From Callipepla californica brunnescens (taxonomy: Eukaryota > Chordata > Aves > Galliformes > Odontophoridae), in assembly GCA_023055505.1 (NCBI GenBank), contig JALIRH010000063.1, positions 1,443,501 through 1,507,500 of the forward strand: DNA of 64,000 bases. The letters are read 5' to 3'. The notes under the pieces were generated by a model. The model was given only the letters and a program-made list of their open reading frames with translations, did no database searches and was not told where the DNA came from. The first letter of the stretch is position 1. Each line of letters begins with the position of its first letter. Positions 10,602 through 21,090 of the stretch are shown here, in pieces. The position numbers and the translations under genes were made by a program.

Positions 10602-13600
10602 CTGGAAACACTATTTTAAGAGGCTGGCTGCTTCCAGGCAGTACCATCATCTGATTTTGAAGGCCTTGTGATCATTTGGATACCTTTGCTATGTTTTCCA
10701 CACATAATTAAATCAGAATTAGCCTGCATGATCCCAGGAAGCCATTTCCACACTCACTCACTCACTTCTACCCGACACTACTCCCTCCCCTCCCCCCAGC
10801 ACAAATGCCCGCAGCAAAGCTTGGCAGGAGGATGTGGCCACGCTGTGTCCTTACTTACCGGGCAATGATCAGACCATCTATGGTCCATTGGGGACCTCCA
10901 GTGAGACCCCACAGGGTTCCAGTGCCCTGTAGGCCATGCTGTAAAGCACGCACCTGACAGTTTTTAATCTATCCACCTGCTCATGTTCTCATCTGAACCC
11001 TGTTTCAAAATGCCAGTGCAGATGGTGATAGCCAAAGGACTTCTTCCTCTGGGTAATGCCAAAAGCTGTGCTTAAAAATGGCAGAAAAATCAGTAGCTTC
11101 TCTTATGCCCAAAAAGCATAAGAGTGTGCCCCAGTACTCACTCAGTGACCCACTGCATGGGAAGAGTGCATGTCAGATGCAAAACTTTACAGATACTCAT
11201 CTGCATGGCAGAAGTACAAACATTCGGTAACCTAATCATCTTACACCTGAACATTACGTCACAGCAAACGACGTGATTTCTAAGCAGGTTAAACAAAAAA
11301 TAAACTTCTAACACAGTCAAGAAACATGTCTGTTATCTAGAAGATGAAGTCAGAGGGGAGAAATGGAAAAAAGAAAACCTGTCTCTATATACCAGTAACA
11401 ATGTTAACTCAACAACCCTCTTTCTTAGAGGGAAGAATATATTTTATCATCTCTATCTGCAACCTCAGAAAGGTTTCAGCACTAAGCAACTCCACTTCCC
11501 CTACAATTTCGTATGCCTGTCCAATGCCAGAGACAAGTGACTTTGCCTAAAATTCCTCATTTGTGTAACTCTGCCATTTCCAGCATGCCCTCCAACAGGA
11601 AAAGGGAACTAAATGTTGCTCCATAGCTCCTGACCCAACTAGATTTGAAAATTCAGCAGGGTTTATACTGCATCTCACTCCAGTGCAATTCACATATGGT
11701 GCCCTCCCTGCATTAGCTTGGTGTCCCTTAATTTCCCCTTGTCTTCAGCTCCTAGAGGCTGAAGGAGAGAAATGCAGAACGCGGCCCATCACAAAACAGA
11801 CCACCCACTCACAGTGCAGCACAGCCTGAGCAATCACAGAACTGAAAACGGGAAGAAGCATATAGAAGTAACACCAACATTTGTACCATGCTGGCCATTG
11901 CCTTCCTGCAGACCCAGATGAAATTCTGTGGAAGGAATTACAGCATGAAAATGTAAAATTCAAAGCCTTTATTTTTATAATGAAGTATGTCTTGAAAGGA
12001 GTCTAAAGCACTACATGCTTAACTTGTAAGAAGGCAAAAATATACTTACTGATACAAGTAGATGTAAGATGGTAATTTGAACAATGATAACAGTGACTTA
12101 ACAAGATCTGAAATGGCTAAATATCCTTGACTGACTGCTACACAGAGGGTGAGGGGTGCACAGTGAATCTAAGCTGAAATCTTAGCAAAGCCAGTAGAGC
12201 TCAAGAACAATAAATCAGTTACAGAGATCTGTTGGCAAGGCATCACCATGTCCCAGGTGAATCTCTGCACACACGTTGAGTGACCTTCCCAGGTGTCCCT
12301 GCTCAAGGAGACATGCTGGTGTGCAGCCCACCGCTTGCAAGAAGTCTCCAAGGGGTTCTTGGGCTGCTTGCTCTTTATGGGGTAAGATGATTGACTCATA
12401 CAACTTAGAATTGGTTCTACTGAGCCAGGTGTCTGTTATCAGGTGTACAAACACCTGGTCTGAGACAGTATGGTGGTGGTTAAATGTCTCGGTGAAACCT
12501 TGATTGTTGTTAGTCCCAAGGACAGGGGCTTTCATACCTCACTATATGCACTAGGCCTTGGGCATGAGGACCAGGCTCAGGGTGGGGGGTGTGCAAAGAC
12601 TGCGCCATCACTAAGTCAAATCACAACATGCTAGTGCAGAAAAAGGCCTGTAAAGATGATTGATTTAGGCAGAAAACACTGCATTTACCACATGGCGCTC
12701 ACCATAGCTTATTTACTGAAAACAATCGATTTTCTTGCTGAAAGAAATCCACACCCTCTTCTAAAGGCAATACACCTGATTATTTCAGACTTACAGGAGG
12801 GAAACAGCCACTTCATTTTTCTAAAGGTGAAAGTCTACTGAAAGCAGGACAAGCTTCAGTTCCATTTTTACTGCTTCATGCACACTGTGTGTGCAGACAC
12901 CCCCAGAGCTATACCACGAGTGCTTCAAGCAAGGAGTGTTTCTTCCACAAAATTATCAGGAAACTCTCATAACACATCCTTATTCCAGCACAACTTCCAC
13001 CTGTTTCACAGCAGTTCTGCACCAGTGAATACGCACTGATTTGCACAGACGCACATACAAATATTGCATTTGTTTCTGCATTTCATCCTGGCATGCTCTC
13101 ACAAGCACTGACCCTGTTAAACCCCAGACTTGTGCTAAAACTGTGCTAGCAACTGAGATCTAATGATGGCTGATTGGGTAATTTCTTTGTTGCTAACAGG
13201 AAACTACTGCACAGCTCAACCACCCCATTGGGTACGGCCTTCTATCCCAACAGCAAGATGAATAACATTTCCAATCTCTAGCCATTTCTAAACCCAGGAG
13301 TATCTCAGCATCCCAGCTGCCACAGTGTACACTGATTCCCGTCTCTGCTGGTGCAGTAACACCAATGGAATAAGAAATACTTAAGCTTAGTCCATAAAAT
13401 ACAGAGCAAGGAGTACAATACATTTTTCTTCTCTGTTCACTAAGCTCCCCAGCCTTCCCAGGCTGGACCAGCCTGTGACATGGCTCCTTGGCCATGGCTG
13501 TACTGAGCAGGGTGTGCGCAGGAGCTGAGCCCAGCTCCAGCTGGCCAGGGGGCTGCCAGGGCGCTCTGTTGGCACCTGATGTAAAACTCATCCTTCACCA

Positions 13601-15780
13601 TGGCAAGAGAAGATGTGGGAAGACAGCATGGGCTTTGTGGGACTATCACTGAACTGATCAATGTGGATTCATTACTAATTTAACAAGCGTTAAGTCATGT
13701 GGCTAGTAAATCATTACAGACACAGCCTCTGTTACAATCTGGGAAAGGAGCCCCTCTAGCTACTGCTCTGGGTGACCAAAACACATTTTCTCCACCAGGC
13801 TCTGACAGTGCTCTCCATTCCTGTCCTTTACTGAACAAGGGAAGGCCAGGCATGTGGTGTTCCTCATCATCTTAGTCTGCTACGGCTGACAGGCAGACTA
13901 GAAATTGATAAAATAAGCATCTATTAGTGCATTGACACTAAACTTGTATGCTTTAGAGAAGACTGAAGCCTACTTCACTCACTACCAGCTGTGTTTACAC
14001 TGCAGGACAGACTGGTACCTCTGAAACCCATGTGAAACTTAAACCTGACAGCATTTGCTGGTTTCAAGAGAAAAACTGTTAGAAGAAAAAATGTACTGTG
14101 GCTTCTTGTGTTAATGAAAATGAAATCAGTTGCTTTTAAAGGTACCACAGTTTCATTAAGCATGGACTGGGTATTCAGATGGAAAACAAGATGTACTGAA
14201 AACTGATGTTCCATTCATACAGAGGCATAAAATGGAAATGCATCTGTACTCAAACTTTTCCCTTCTCCCCCAGCAAGGAACACAAGTGCATTTTAATCAA
14301 CGAAAGGACCAATTTTCCATTTAGATTCTGAGTCATATCCATCAGTCACTGCCAGTAACTGAGCACCTGTCCTGTGATATGTTCTTCAGCTGAACAAAGT
14401 CCAGTGTCAGATAACTCAGTGTTACTTTTTACCCATTTAGACTCAGGAGATATCTTGCTTTCTCCCATTAGTACTCATTGAGTAGATTAGGAAATAAGTT
14501 ATCTAGAGCTATCAGCAGCTTTGGACAACTATCCTGCATGATGTAGTCAACTAGGAAAGACCCATAAAGCATTATTCACAAATAGAAAGAAAAAAAAACC
14601 CAACAACTTGATTTTACCTGGAAAATACAACATAGGTTATGCTGAGGATGCCAGATCCACCACAACAGGACTGCCCAAGCAGCAAGCCCCAGCTGCAGAA
14701 CATCGACGGCCTTGCATTTGCATGCAGAGAGATGTTCACCTCCAGGCCCTCTGCTGATCCACAGCACCACCAAGAATGCCTTGCCCAGGAGCTGGGAACA
14801 CCCAAAACATCACAGCCACGCAGCCCCATGGCTCCTGGCACACTGCACTGTCTCTTTTACCTGAGAAGGCAATGGTTTTTCAGCCTGGCTGTCCCAGTTG
14901 TTGCTTAGGACACAGGATAAAGTCAGCTTTGTGAAGTTAACTTAACATTTCTCCTTGGGCCTGCTCAACTTTATCCCACTGGAGGTAACTCCACTTGCTT
15001 TGGCTTGCTGTGCTGGGTCTGGTTTGGACTGGTGAGCATGGGCAATTTCTCCTGGACTTACAGGGATGTGTGCCAAACAGACACAAAGAGCAGCAACATG
15101 TAAATATAACGGTCTCCTATTGTCCAGTGTAACAGGGAGGACCACTGCCTCCGCAGTGCGGCAGGACTGGCTGCAAGTTGCATCTCCTCAGAGATGGAAG
15201 CACAGGAGCCACCTCCCCTCCCACATCTACAGAGGAAAGGGAACAAGAGCTGTTTGCACACCCAGTTTGTCTTCTTGGTGTGGCCTCCCTGCCTCAGAGC
15301 CACAGCCACTGCTGTCAGCACAAGCACAACCAACTCCCGGCGGTGGTGGCAATGCCATGTATTGGCACCTGAGCTGCTTTCATTTAACAGAGCCACAGTC
15401 TTAAGAATGACAAAGAGCAGCCAAACGGTGATGCACAGCACTGCCATGAACTGCACAGAAGAACTAAAGCAGTCCTACTTTCTTCATCCAAATTACCAAA
15501 AACACAATGAGTTCTGAATTTAGTTGTCGCTGACCACAGGCAGCTGAGAGCAGCTCAGTGATGCCTCGTGGCACTGGACATGTTCTCAGCTTGAGCAAAC
15601 CTCAACCACCCCGCCTGAGGTTAATTCATTCAGAGCTGCTTCATCTGCAGCAGTTACAACAGAGATCACAGCACAGACATCTCCTGCAGAGAACTCAGAG
15701 CTACCCCCACCAACACTTCAATGACAGCACCTTTTAGGATCATCCCCTTGTTCTTAAATTGATGCCCTGTCCAGGAAAAA
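10602..15780. other. Non-coding interval
   Basis: This is long unique-looking sequence. Short overlapping frames are numerous in the moderately GC-rich parts (13.2-13.6 kb and 14.6-15.5 kb), where stops are rare in several frames at once; this is compositional. A minus-strand exon-like segment at 10859-10938 is described separately. No repeat family or RNA gene is recognised. Confidence 0.5.
10859..10938 (-). other. Candidate 80-nt exon (weak)
   Basis: On the minus strand, an acceptor (GTGCTTTACAG) is followed by 80 bases and a donor matching CCG|GTAAGT. The phase-0 frame is open for 26 codons (it includes GGPQWTIDGLIIA), and one other frame is open too. The segment lies about 260 bp beyond the end of a CR1 copy. 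It does not resemble CR1 ORF2 to me, but an unknown repeat cannot be excluded. Confidence 0.15.
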
Positions 15781-15995
15781 AAGAAAAATAAACTTTTACT
15801 CATCAGTATAGATAGCAATCCAGAGATTGTGGGCAGAGCGTGCATAAATCTGTCTCCATCATCTGGAGCAGCAATGACATTTAAGACAATAAATGCTAGA
15901 GGGCTAAGTGAAATGGAAGTTAAATTGAATGCAATCAGGACTTATTAATTTATAATACAGTCAAATTAAACTAATACCAGTACCTAAATAAAACC
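15781..15995. promoter_or_regulatory. Candidate conserved non-coding element (enhancer-like)
   Basis: This is an AT-rich, CpG-poor stretch with dense homeodomain- and SOX-type cores: ATTTAAGACAATAAATG, GGACTTATTAATTTATAAT and CAAATTAAACTAAT. It has no simple-repeat structure or transposon signature and lacks a useful open frame. Such composition is typical of ancient vertebrate enhancers, but conservation cannot be measured here, so the call is inference from motif density. Confidence 0.25.
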
Positions 15996-16086
15996 TCTGA
16001 CATCCAGTGTTGCCAGGGAGCTGTTGGGAGGAAGCGAGAACTGAGTTCGCTCCTCACTGCCACTTCAGGGCTTCAGCAGTACAGGA

Positions 16087-16260
16087 CTACCAGCTCCTGC
16101 TGCAGATCTTACAAACAGCAAAGCTGCCAATAACCTCTAACTCCAATAGCATGTACTTCTCTCCCAGTGCATCATGGAGGATGTAACGCAGGAGCACATC
16201 GAAGACCTCATCGTGGTCACAGCAGTCACATCCCAGCACAGCCCTGAGCATGTGGGACAT
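16087..16260 (-). other. Unrecognised 57-residue coding-like frame
   Basis: On the minus strand an ATG in a GACATGT context opens a 57-codon frame ending in TAG. Its composition is protein-like: a Cys/Asp cluster (GCDCCDHDEVF) is followed by an amphipathic helical stretch (DVLLRYILHDALGEKYMLLE). Several CpGs are retained although the surrounding DNA is CpG-poor, which is a hint of coding constraint. A possible donor (TTT|GTAAGA) lies near the end. An in-frame TGA 12 bases before the ATG separates it from the exon-like segment just upstream. I do not recognise the protein. A frame on the opposite strand in the same codon register (16174-16476) is also open, so the coding strand is not certain. 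Confidence 0.25.
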
Positions 16261-16296
16261 GTCGATGCTTCACGAGAGCCTGGCACGGGAACTCAC

Positions 16297-16375
16297 CCAC
16301 TTTCCTGTCTCAGCACCTCTGCCCAGCTTTTCTACATGGCCTCTGGAGAGCAATTCCTCCAGCAGCAAGTTCTGG
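16297..16375 (-). other. Candidate 79-nt exon
   Basis: Read on the minus strand, a tract ending TAACTGTCTTGGCAG (acceptor with a branch-like TAAC) precedes 79 bases. These end at GTGG|GTGAGT, a good donor. Only one frame is open. It gives a leucine-rich amphipathic segment (QNLLLEELLSRGHVEKLGRG) and ends on a codon boundary. The orientation agrees with the minus-strand donor in the CpG island at 26904. The coding-like frame at 16087-16260 lies just 3' in the same reading frame after one stop codon. It could be an exon of an unknown gene, a decayed gene fragment or coincidence. No family is recognised. Confidence 0.25.
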
Positions 16376-18458
16376 CTGCCAAGACAGTTATTAAAATACA
16401 TCAAGTGACGAGCCTTAAAGTGCTTATTACATTATTAAAACATATTTATCAATATTTTGTCCTAGATTACAGATAAAAAAAAACCCAACATCCAACTTCC
16501 CACCTGCTTGGTGAAGCACCTTTCAGCTTTAAACACACACATATATCTTACAAATATGTATATCTTAGATAAATGGATTATGTAAAGTTCTGGGGCAGAA
16601 TCCTCCACACAAAGACAGAAGACTTAGTGGTTAGGAGAAACTGTCATCAAGCAGAGGCGGAGATAGAAATGTGTTGAGTACATCAATTTCCCCAAAGTAA
16701 TCATCAGTTATGGCAGGTAGCTGGAAAGGCCACCTGGGTCATGTCTGTATTTGAAAGCTGGATGGCTGAAGGCTCAAGGAATCATTAATGTCAGAATAAA
16801 AGTCCAGCCACCAACCCATCCTCACTATGCCGCTAAGCCACTAAGACCTTCGGTGCCACATCACAGTTCCTGAATACCTCCAGGAAGGGATGCAAGACAT
16901 GAGAACTCCTACAGGAACTGCTCCGCATTTGAGTGGTGACATTGCTTTGCATACCCTGACAAGGTGCAAGGAGAATGCCTGTTCCTGCACCAGTTCTACC
17001 AGAGCGAGTCGGGCACGTGACAGAGCTGGGGATGCCTATGTGAGGACAGCTCAGGCCAGGAGGTTCAAAGCCATGGCTGTAATACCCGTGCCAAGGCCTA
17101 ACGCAGGCCCAGGTACACAGGCAGCAATGACAGCCCTTCTCACACACTCCTTGCAGACTTCATGCTGCCCAGAAACCAGGCTTAATTGTTAGGAACAACA
17201 TTAGATACACCACGTTTCCAGGTTAACTAAAAGAGGTAAATATAGTCATTGCAATTACATTCAGATGACAACGGTCAAAAAACTTCAGCAGTGCAAAGCT
17301 GCAGTTCTTCTTATTCTTTTACTTGCTTTTGTTCTCAAAAGGAAAATGCTGCTAAGGAAAGTCTCCAAGCAAGACCTGCAGGGAAGTGGTGCACGTCATT
17401 ACACCTTGTGTACTGCAAGCAAACTCATCAAAAACACAGAGAGGAAATCTAACTTCCCTCATGCCGCTCCACAGACTTGTTAAGGGCATCCTGTACTCAG
17501 GCAGATGTGATCCCATTCCTACTCTAACATAATATGCCATTTCAGAATTTAAGACCAGGCGGGCAGCCTGCAGAGCCCCAGAAGATGCTTCCCGCCTGCT
17601 GCAATTCTCAGCCCTTGCCAGAGCCTTTGTGCTCTTTCAACAGTGAGGCAACTATATCTTGTCGTTTCTATTGGAGAAAGTGGCGGGTCAGAGGGAGTGC
17701 TGACCCAGCCAAGCTTCCTTTCCCAGTGCTACATTTTATCCAGCTACATTGCCTACATCCCAGAAACAGCCTCAGACACAGCACAGAGATCCATGGAAAA
17801 ACTGTCAGAAAATTTTAGTTATGACAGCACCTTCAACTGTGAAGCAATATTTTGATAAAGTCAGGTTCAGGAACAGTTGCACCAAGCCCTCCTGACCAAG
17901 GGAAGTTTAAGTGAAGTAGGGAAAATCATCTTGCTGGGAGTTACTGGCTCGGGACTGACTGGCAATTGGAGGCAGCAGGAAAACAAGAGAGGTGGATGCA
18001 CTACCTGTGCATTTGCAGCACAGTAAGGCCCTGATCTTCCTGATCCCTGTCCCTTCTAAACTTTTCCAAACCAGAGGCCACGTGTGCTTCCATTTCAGAC
18101 CTGTTTGGGTGGAAGCCAGCATGTTCATCTCCGTCAGGAAAAGGTGATTTTTGCTGAAAGGATTGTGGACTTTTTGTGCATTCAAAATGCAAATGCATGG
18201 GTTCCTACCAACCTGATGTTCCCAGGAAGCTGTTTAGATGAGCAGTGTGATTATACACTTGCTCTCTCCAGCTGAAAGCATAGCTGCTTTTAGTTGCTAA
18301 TTGTACATTTGTTTAATTATTAGCTTTATCAAAACTGAACTGACAGCATGAGCTATTCTATAAGAACGGACAAACAGGCATCAGGTATACCAAGCAAAAG
18401 ACAAAATGAGGGAAGAATGCATTTCTGACTAATCAAACATTACTTGCACTACTTTTGT

Positions 18459-18473
18459 GGGGGGGGGGGGGGG
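18459..18473 (+). repeat. Poly-G run (15 bases)
   Basis: An uninterrupted run of 15 Gs sits in otherwise AT-rich sequence. Such runs are length-polymorphic and error-prone in sequencing. Confidence 0.95.
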
Positions 18474-19872
18474 ATTAATACAAAGTTCTGCAATACTAAG
18501 CAGCAACTTGTCTATAAACTTGCAAGCAGTAAGTTTGTAGCAAGCAAGCAAGAAACATACATCCAATAAAACAAGCAAATGGCACCAGTCCTTACAATAC
18601 CTCAAGCAAATTGTAATGCTGAGCTCCCCAGTCCTGGGTAAGAGCTAGGCTTCTGAGTGCTACACAGAGCATCACCTGTAGCTTGAGCCAGGAGAGGCAT
18701 CAGCACCCAGGGCCAGGTGCCAGAGCCCAGCTGTCACCTCGTGCATGTGCCCACTTCTTTTTCTGCTTTCCATTTTTTAAAAGGAAAACTGGCAAGCTGA
18801 AGAGGAAAAAGGCCCACCAAGCTGCCCATGCAAACTATACACTAACGGTGACACCAACAGAATCCCTTTGCATCTTCTTAAAAAGTGTTTTCCCTGGGAA
18901 ACGAAATCAATAATCTTAAGCAATAGCTACTGCACACAGAAAGCAGACTGCTTCAAGTGCAGCACCAAAAAACACCATTTGTGCTGGTTTTAAAAATCAC
19001 CGAAAACACTGTGTGTTTTAATCACACCCCTGTGCTCTGCTTCTCACTGCGTTCCCATGTTTCTGTTATGCTGACAAAGCCAACTTCAGCAAGGGAGGCT
19101 GCAGATGACCAAGGTCCATCCTCTCGCTGCAGCCCACTGCTTTCCAATTGGCTTTTTTGTTTTCAAGGAGTTTCAGTTCAGATTGCCAAATATATTTTTA
19201 ATGGAAAAAACTGAATATCTACAGGAGGAATGTTACAAAGTTAACCCCAAAAATTCCTCTCTGTGCCTGAAGGGATGTCAAAATCATCGACAAGCTCCAT
19301 CACAGGGCTTAGCACACCTTGCAACTGCATGCCCAAGCAGCAGTAACAAGAGGCAGGGAGCCCAGAAACACTGCTATTTCTCACCTCACAGCCTGAATCA
19401 TGGGACACACTTCTGGTGTAAAGCAGCAGCTGAGCCTTTCCTGTTAAGTACCTATGTTAAGGACCATAATGGGCTGTGAACATTTTGGAGCAAAAAGGCT
19501 TTAAACATGGCATATCAAATCTAGAAAACTGAGAAAAACACACACAGCTGGGTTGGTTCTGAAGCCAGAGTAGGTGTTACTGGGTATATAAATTCCAAGA
19601 AACTTCGGGGGCCAACACACACAGTGCTCCTGAAGGCCCCCATATCACCCTCAGATACCTTGCACCTTCTGCACGAAAACACTGGAACAGCGGAGCAGCT
19701 TTACCCTCTACTTTTACTGCCACACGGAACTGTGGCACTGTGAGCCATGTTAGATGATGAAATTCCCTCTCTCCAGGCAATGTCAGAAAAATATGGCCTT
19801 GCCTTTGTTATCGTGCAAGAACCAACATGCTTCCTTCCCATTCATCCTCTAAAAAATAATGAAAGCTTAGGG

Positions 19873-19898
19873 AAAAAAAAAAAAAAAAGAGAGAGAGA
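19873..19898 (+). repeat. Poly-A then (GA)n
   Basis: Sixteen As are followed by about five GA units. No retroposed gene or SINE body is visible upstream, so this is treated as simple sequence and not as a tail. Confidence 0.9.
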
Positions 19899-20741
19899 CA
19901 ACAGCTTTCCACAATGCAACTTCTAAATCACAACAGGACTACAGGCCTGGGGTCTGCAACAGCACAGGTTTGAGTGAGCATCTCGTAGGGAGCAATGGCG
20001 CTCCTATTACCACAGCATCAGGAGTGATGCAATTACATGAAAATTAGTTGCCATTTTAAGACTTCTTTTGCACTTCTGTTCATACAGAGACAAAAACAAG
20101 ACTGGAGCCTAAGGGCTACAGAGACAGAGAGCAGCTACAAAAGATTCCTCTATTTTTAGGAGTATGATTTCGAAGTTTGATCCTGACAATGCTGGAATAT
20201 TTACAGTCATAAAACGTGTTCTGAAATTCAAACAATCTTTTTCATTGTGTTATTTGTGCAGCCTCTTTCCCCCAAACTTCAGCTGTTTTTTTGTTTTTTT
20301 TTTCTTCAGGCATCACTCTGCTGGCACATACAACTTTATTTTTGTTATTAAAATGTTAAAAGGAAAGAGATATAAGATGCTTCCATTCAAATTCAGTTCC
20401 AAATTTGGAATCATTACTCATGGTTATTAAAACAATTATTAATTGCACAGCAGGATGTAATAAAAAACATCTCTGAAAATCAAATGACACCCTCTTCCTG
20501 ACAATGCCACCTTAGGGAGTCTTTTCGTGAGGTCTCAGGATTTTCTTACCCCATGTCAATCTCCACAGCTAGCCATAGGCCTGAGGAAGTCTGCTGCAGA
20601 GCACAGATTACCAGAAGTACCAGCATTTACTGTCAGTACATGCTTGCCCTGTGAGAGTCAATTTCAAATGTGATCTTGATCACATGGAAAATAATAATAA
20701 CAATAAATAAACCACTCCCTTGTTTGATTTTAAGAAACACT

Positions 20742-21090
20742 GAACCATAGAATCACAGAATGGCTTAAGTTGGAAGGGACCTCACTGCCACAGGCTGGCT
20801 GCATCCCCCAGCTCCAGCTGCCCAGGGCCCCTCCAGCCTGGACTGCCCCCGCTCTGTGGATGCAGCCCAGGATGCAGCTGGCCTTCCAGGCTGCATAGTG
20901 CACACTGCTGGCTCACGTTCAGCTTTTCATCCACCAGGACCCACAAGACCTTCTTCTCAGGGCTGCTCTCGAGGAGCAGTTTTCCCAGTCTTTACACACA
21001 TCTGGGCTTGCTCCAACTCAGGTGCAGCACCTTGCACTTGGCCTTGCTGAACCTCATTAGGTTCACCTCACCAATGGGCTCCACACGCAG
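20742..21090 (-). mobile_element. CR1 LINE 3' portion
   Basis: It starts with aaccatagaatcacagaatgg, the reverse complement of a CR1 3' end, then 'ttggaagggacct'. It continues with the GC-rich block of a distinct CR1 subfamily ('gctccagctgcccagggc', 'cagcccaggatgcagctggc', 'gcacttggccttgctgaacc'). The right boundary is approximate because similarity fades after about 21090. Confidence 0.9.

Larger units (their letters stand above)
16480..20741. other. Non-coding interval with low-complexity runs
   Basis: This is unique-looking sequence containing a 15-base G run (18459-18473) and an A16 run followed by GA repeats (19873-19898). The region 16840-17110 keeps a few CpGs and has overlapping frames on both strands, but nothing recognisable. 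The end (about 20330-20480) is AT-rich with homeodomain-like cores. Confidence 0.5.

Noticed and set aside
15058..15456. 132-codon minus-strand frame with a hydrophobic start (possible membrane protein)
   Set aside because: Three plus-strand frames overlap it, and no splice sites or family resemblance support it. The hydrophobic residues come from T-rich minus-strand DNA.
19873..19898. Poly-A run as the tail of a processed pseudogene
   Set aside because: No recognisable coding or SINE body precedes it, and no target-site duplication was found by eye.
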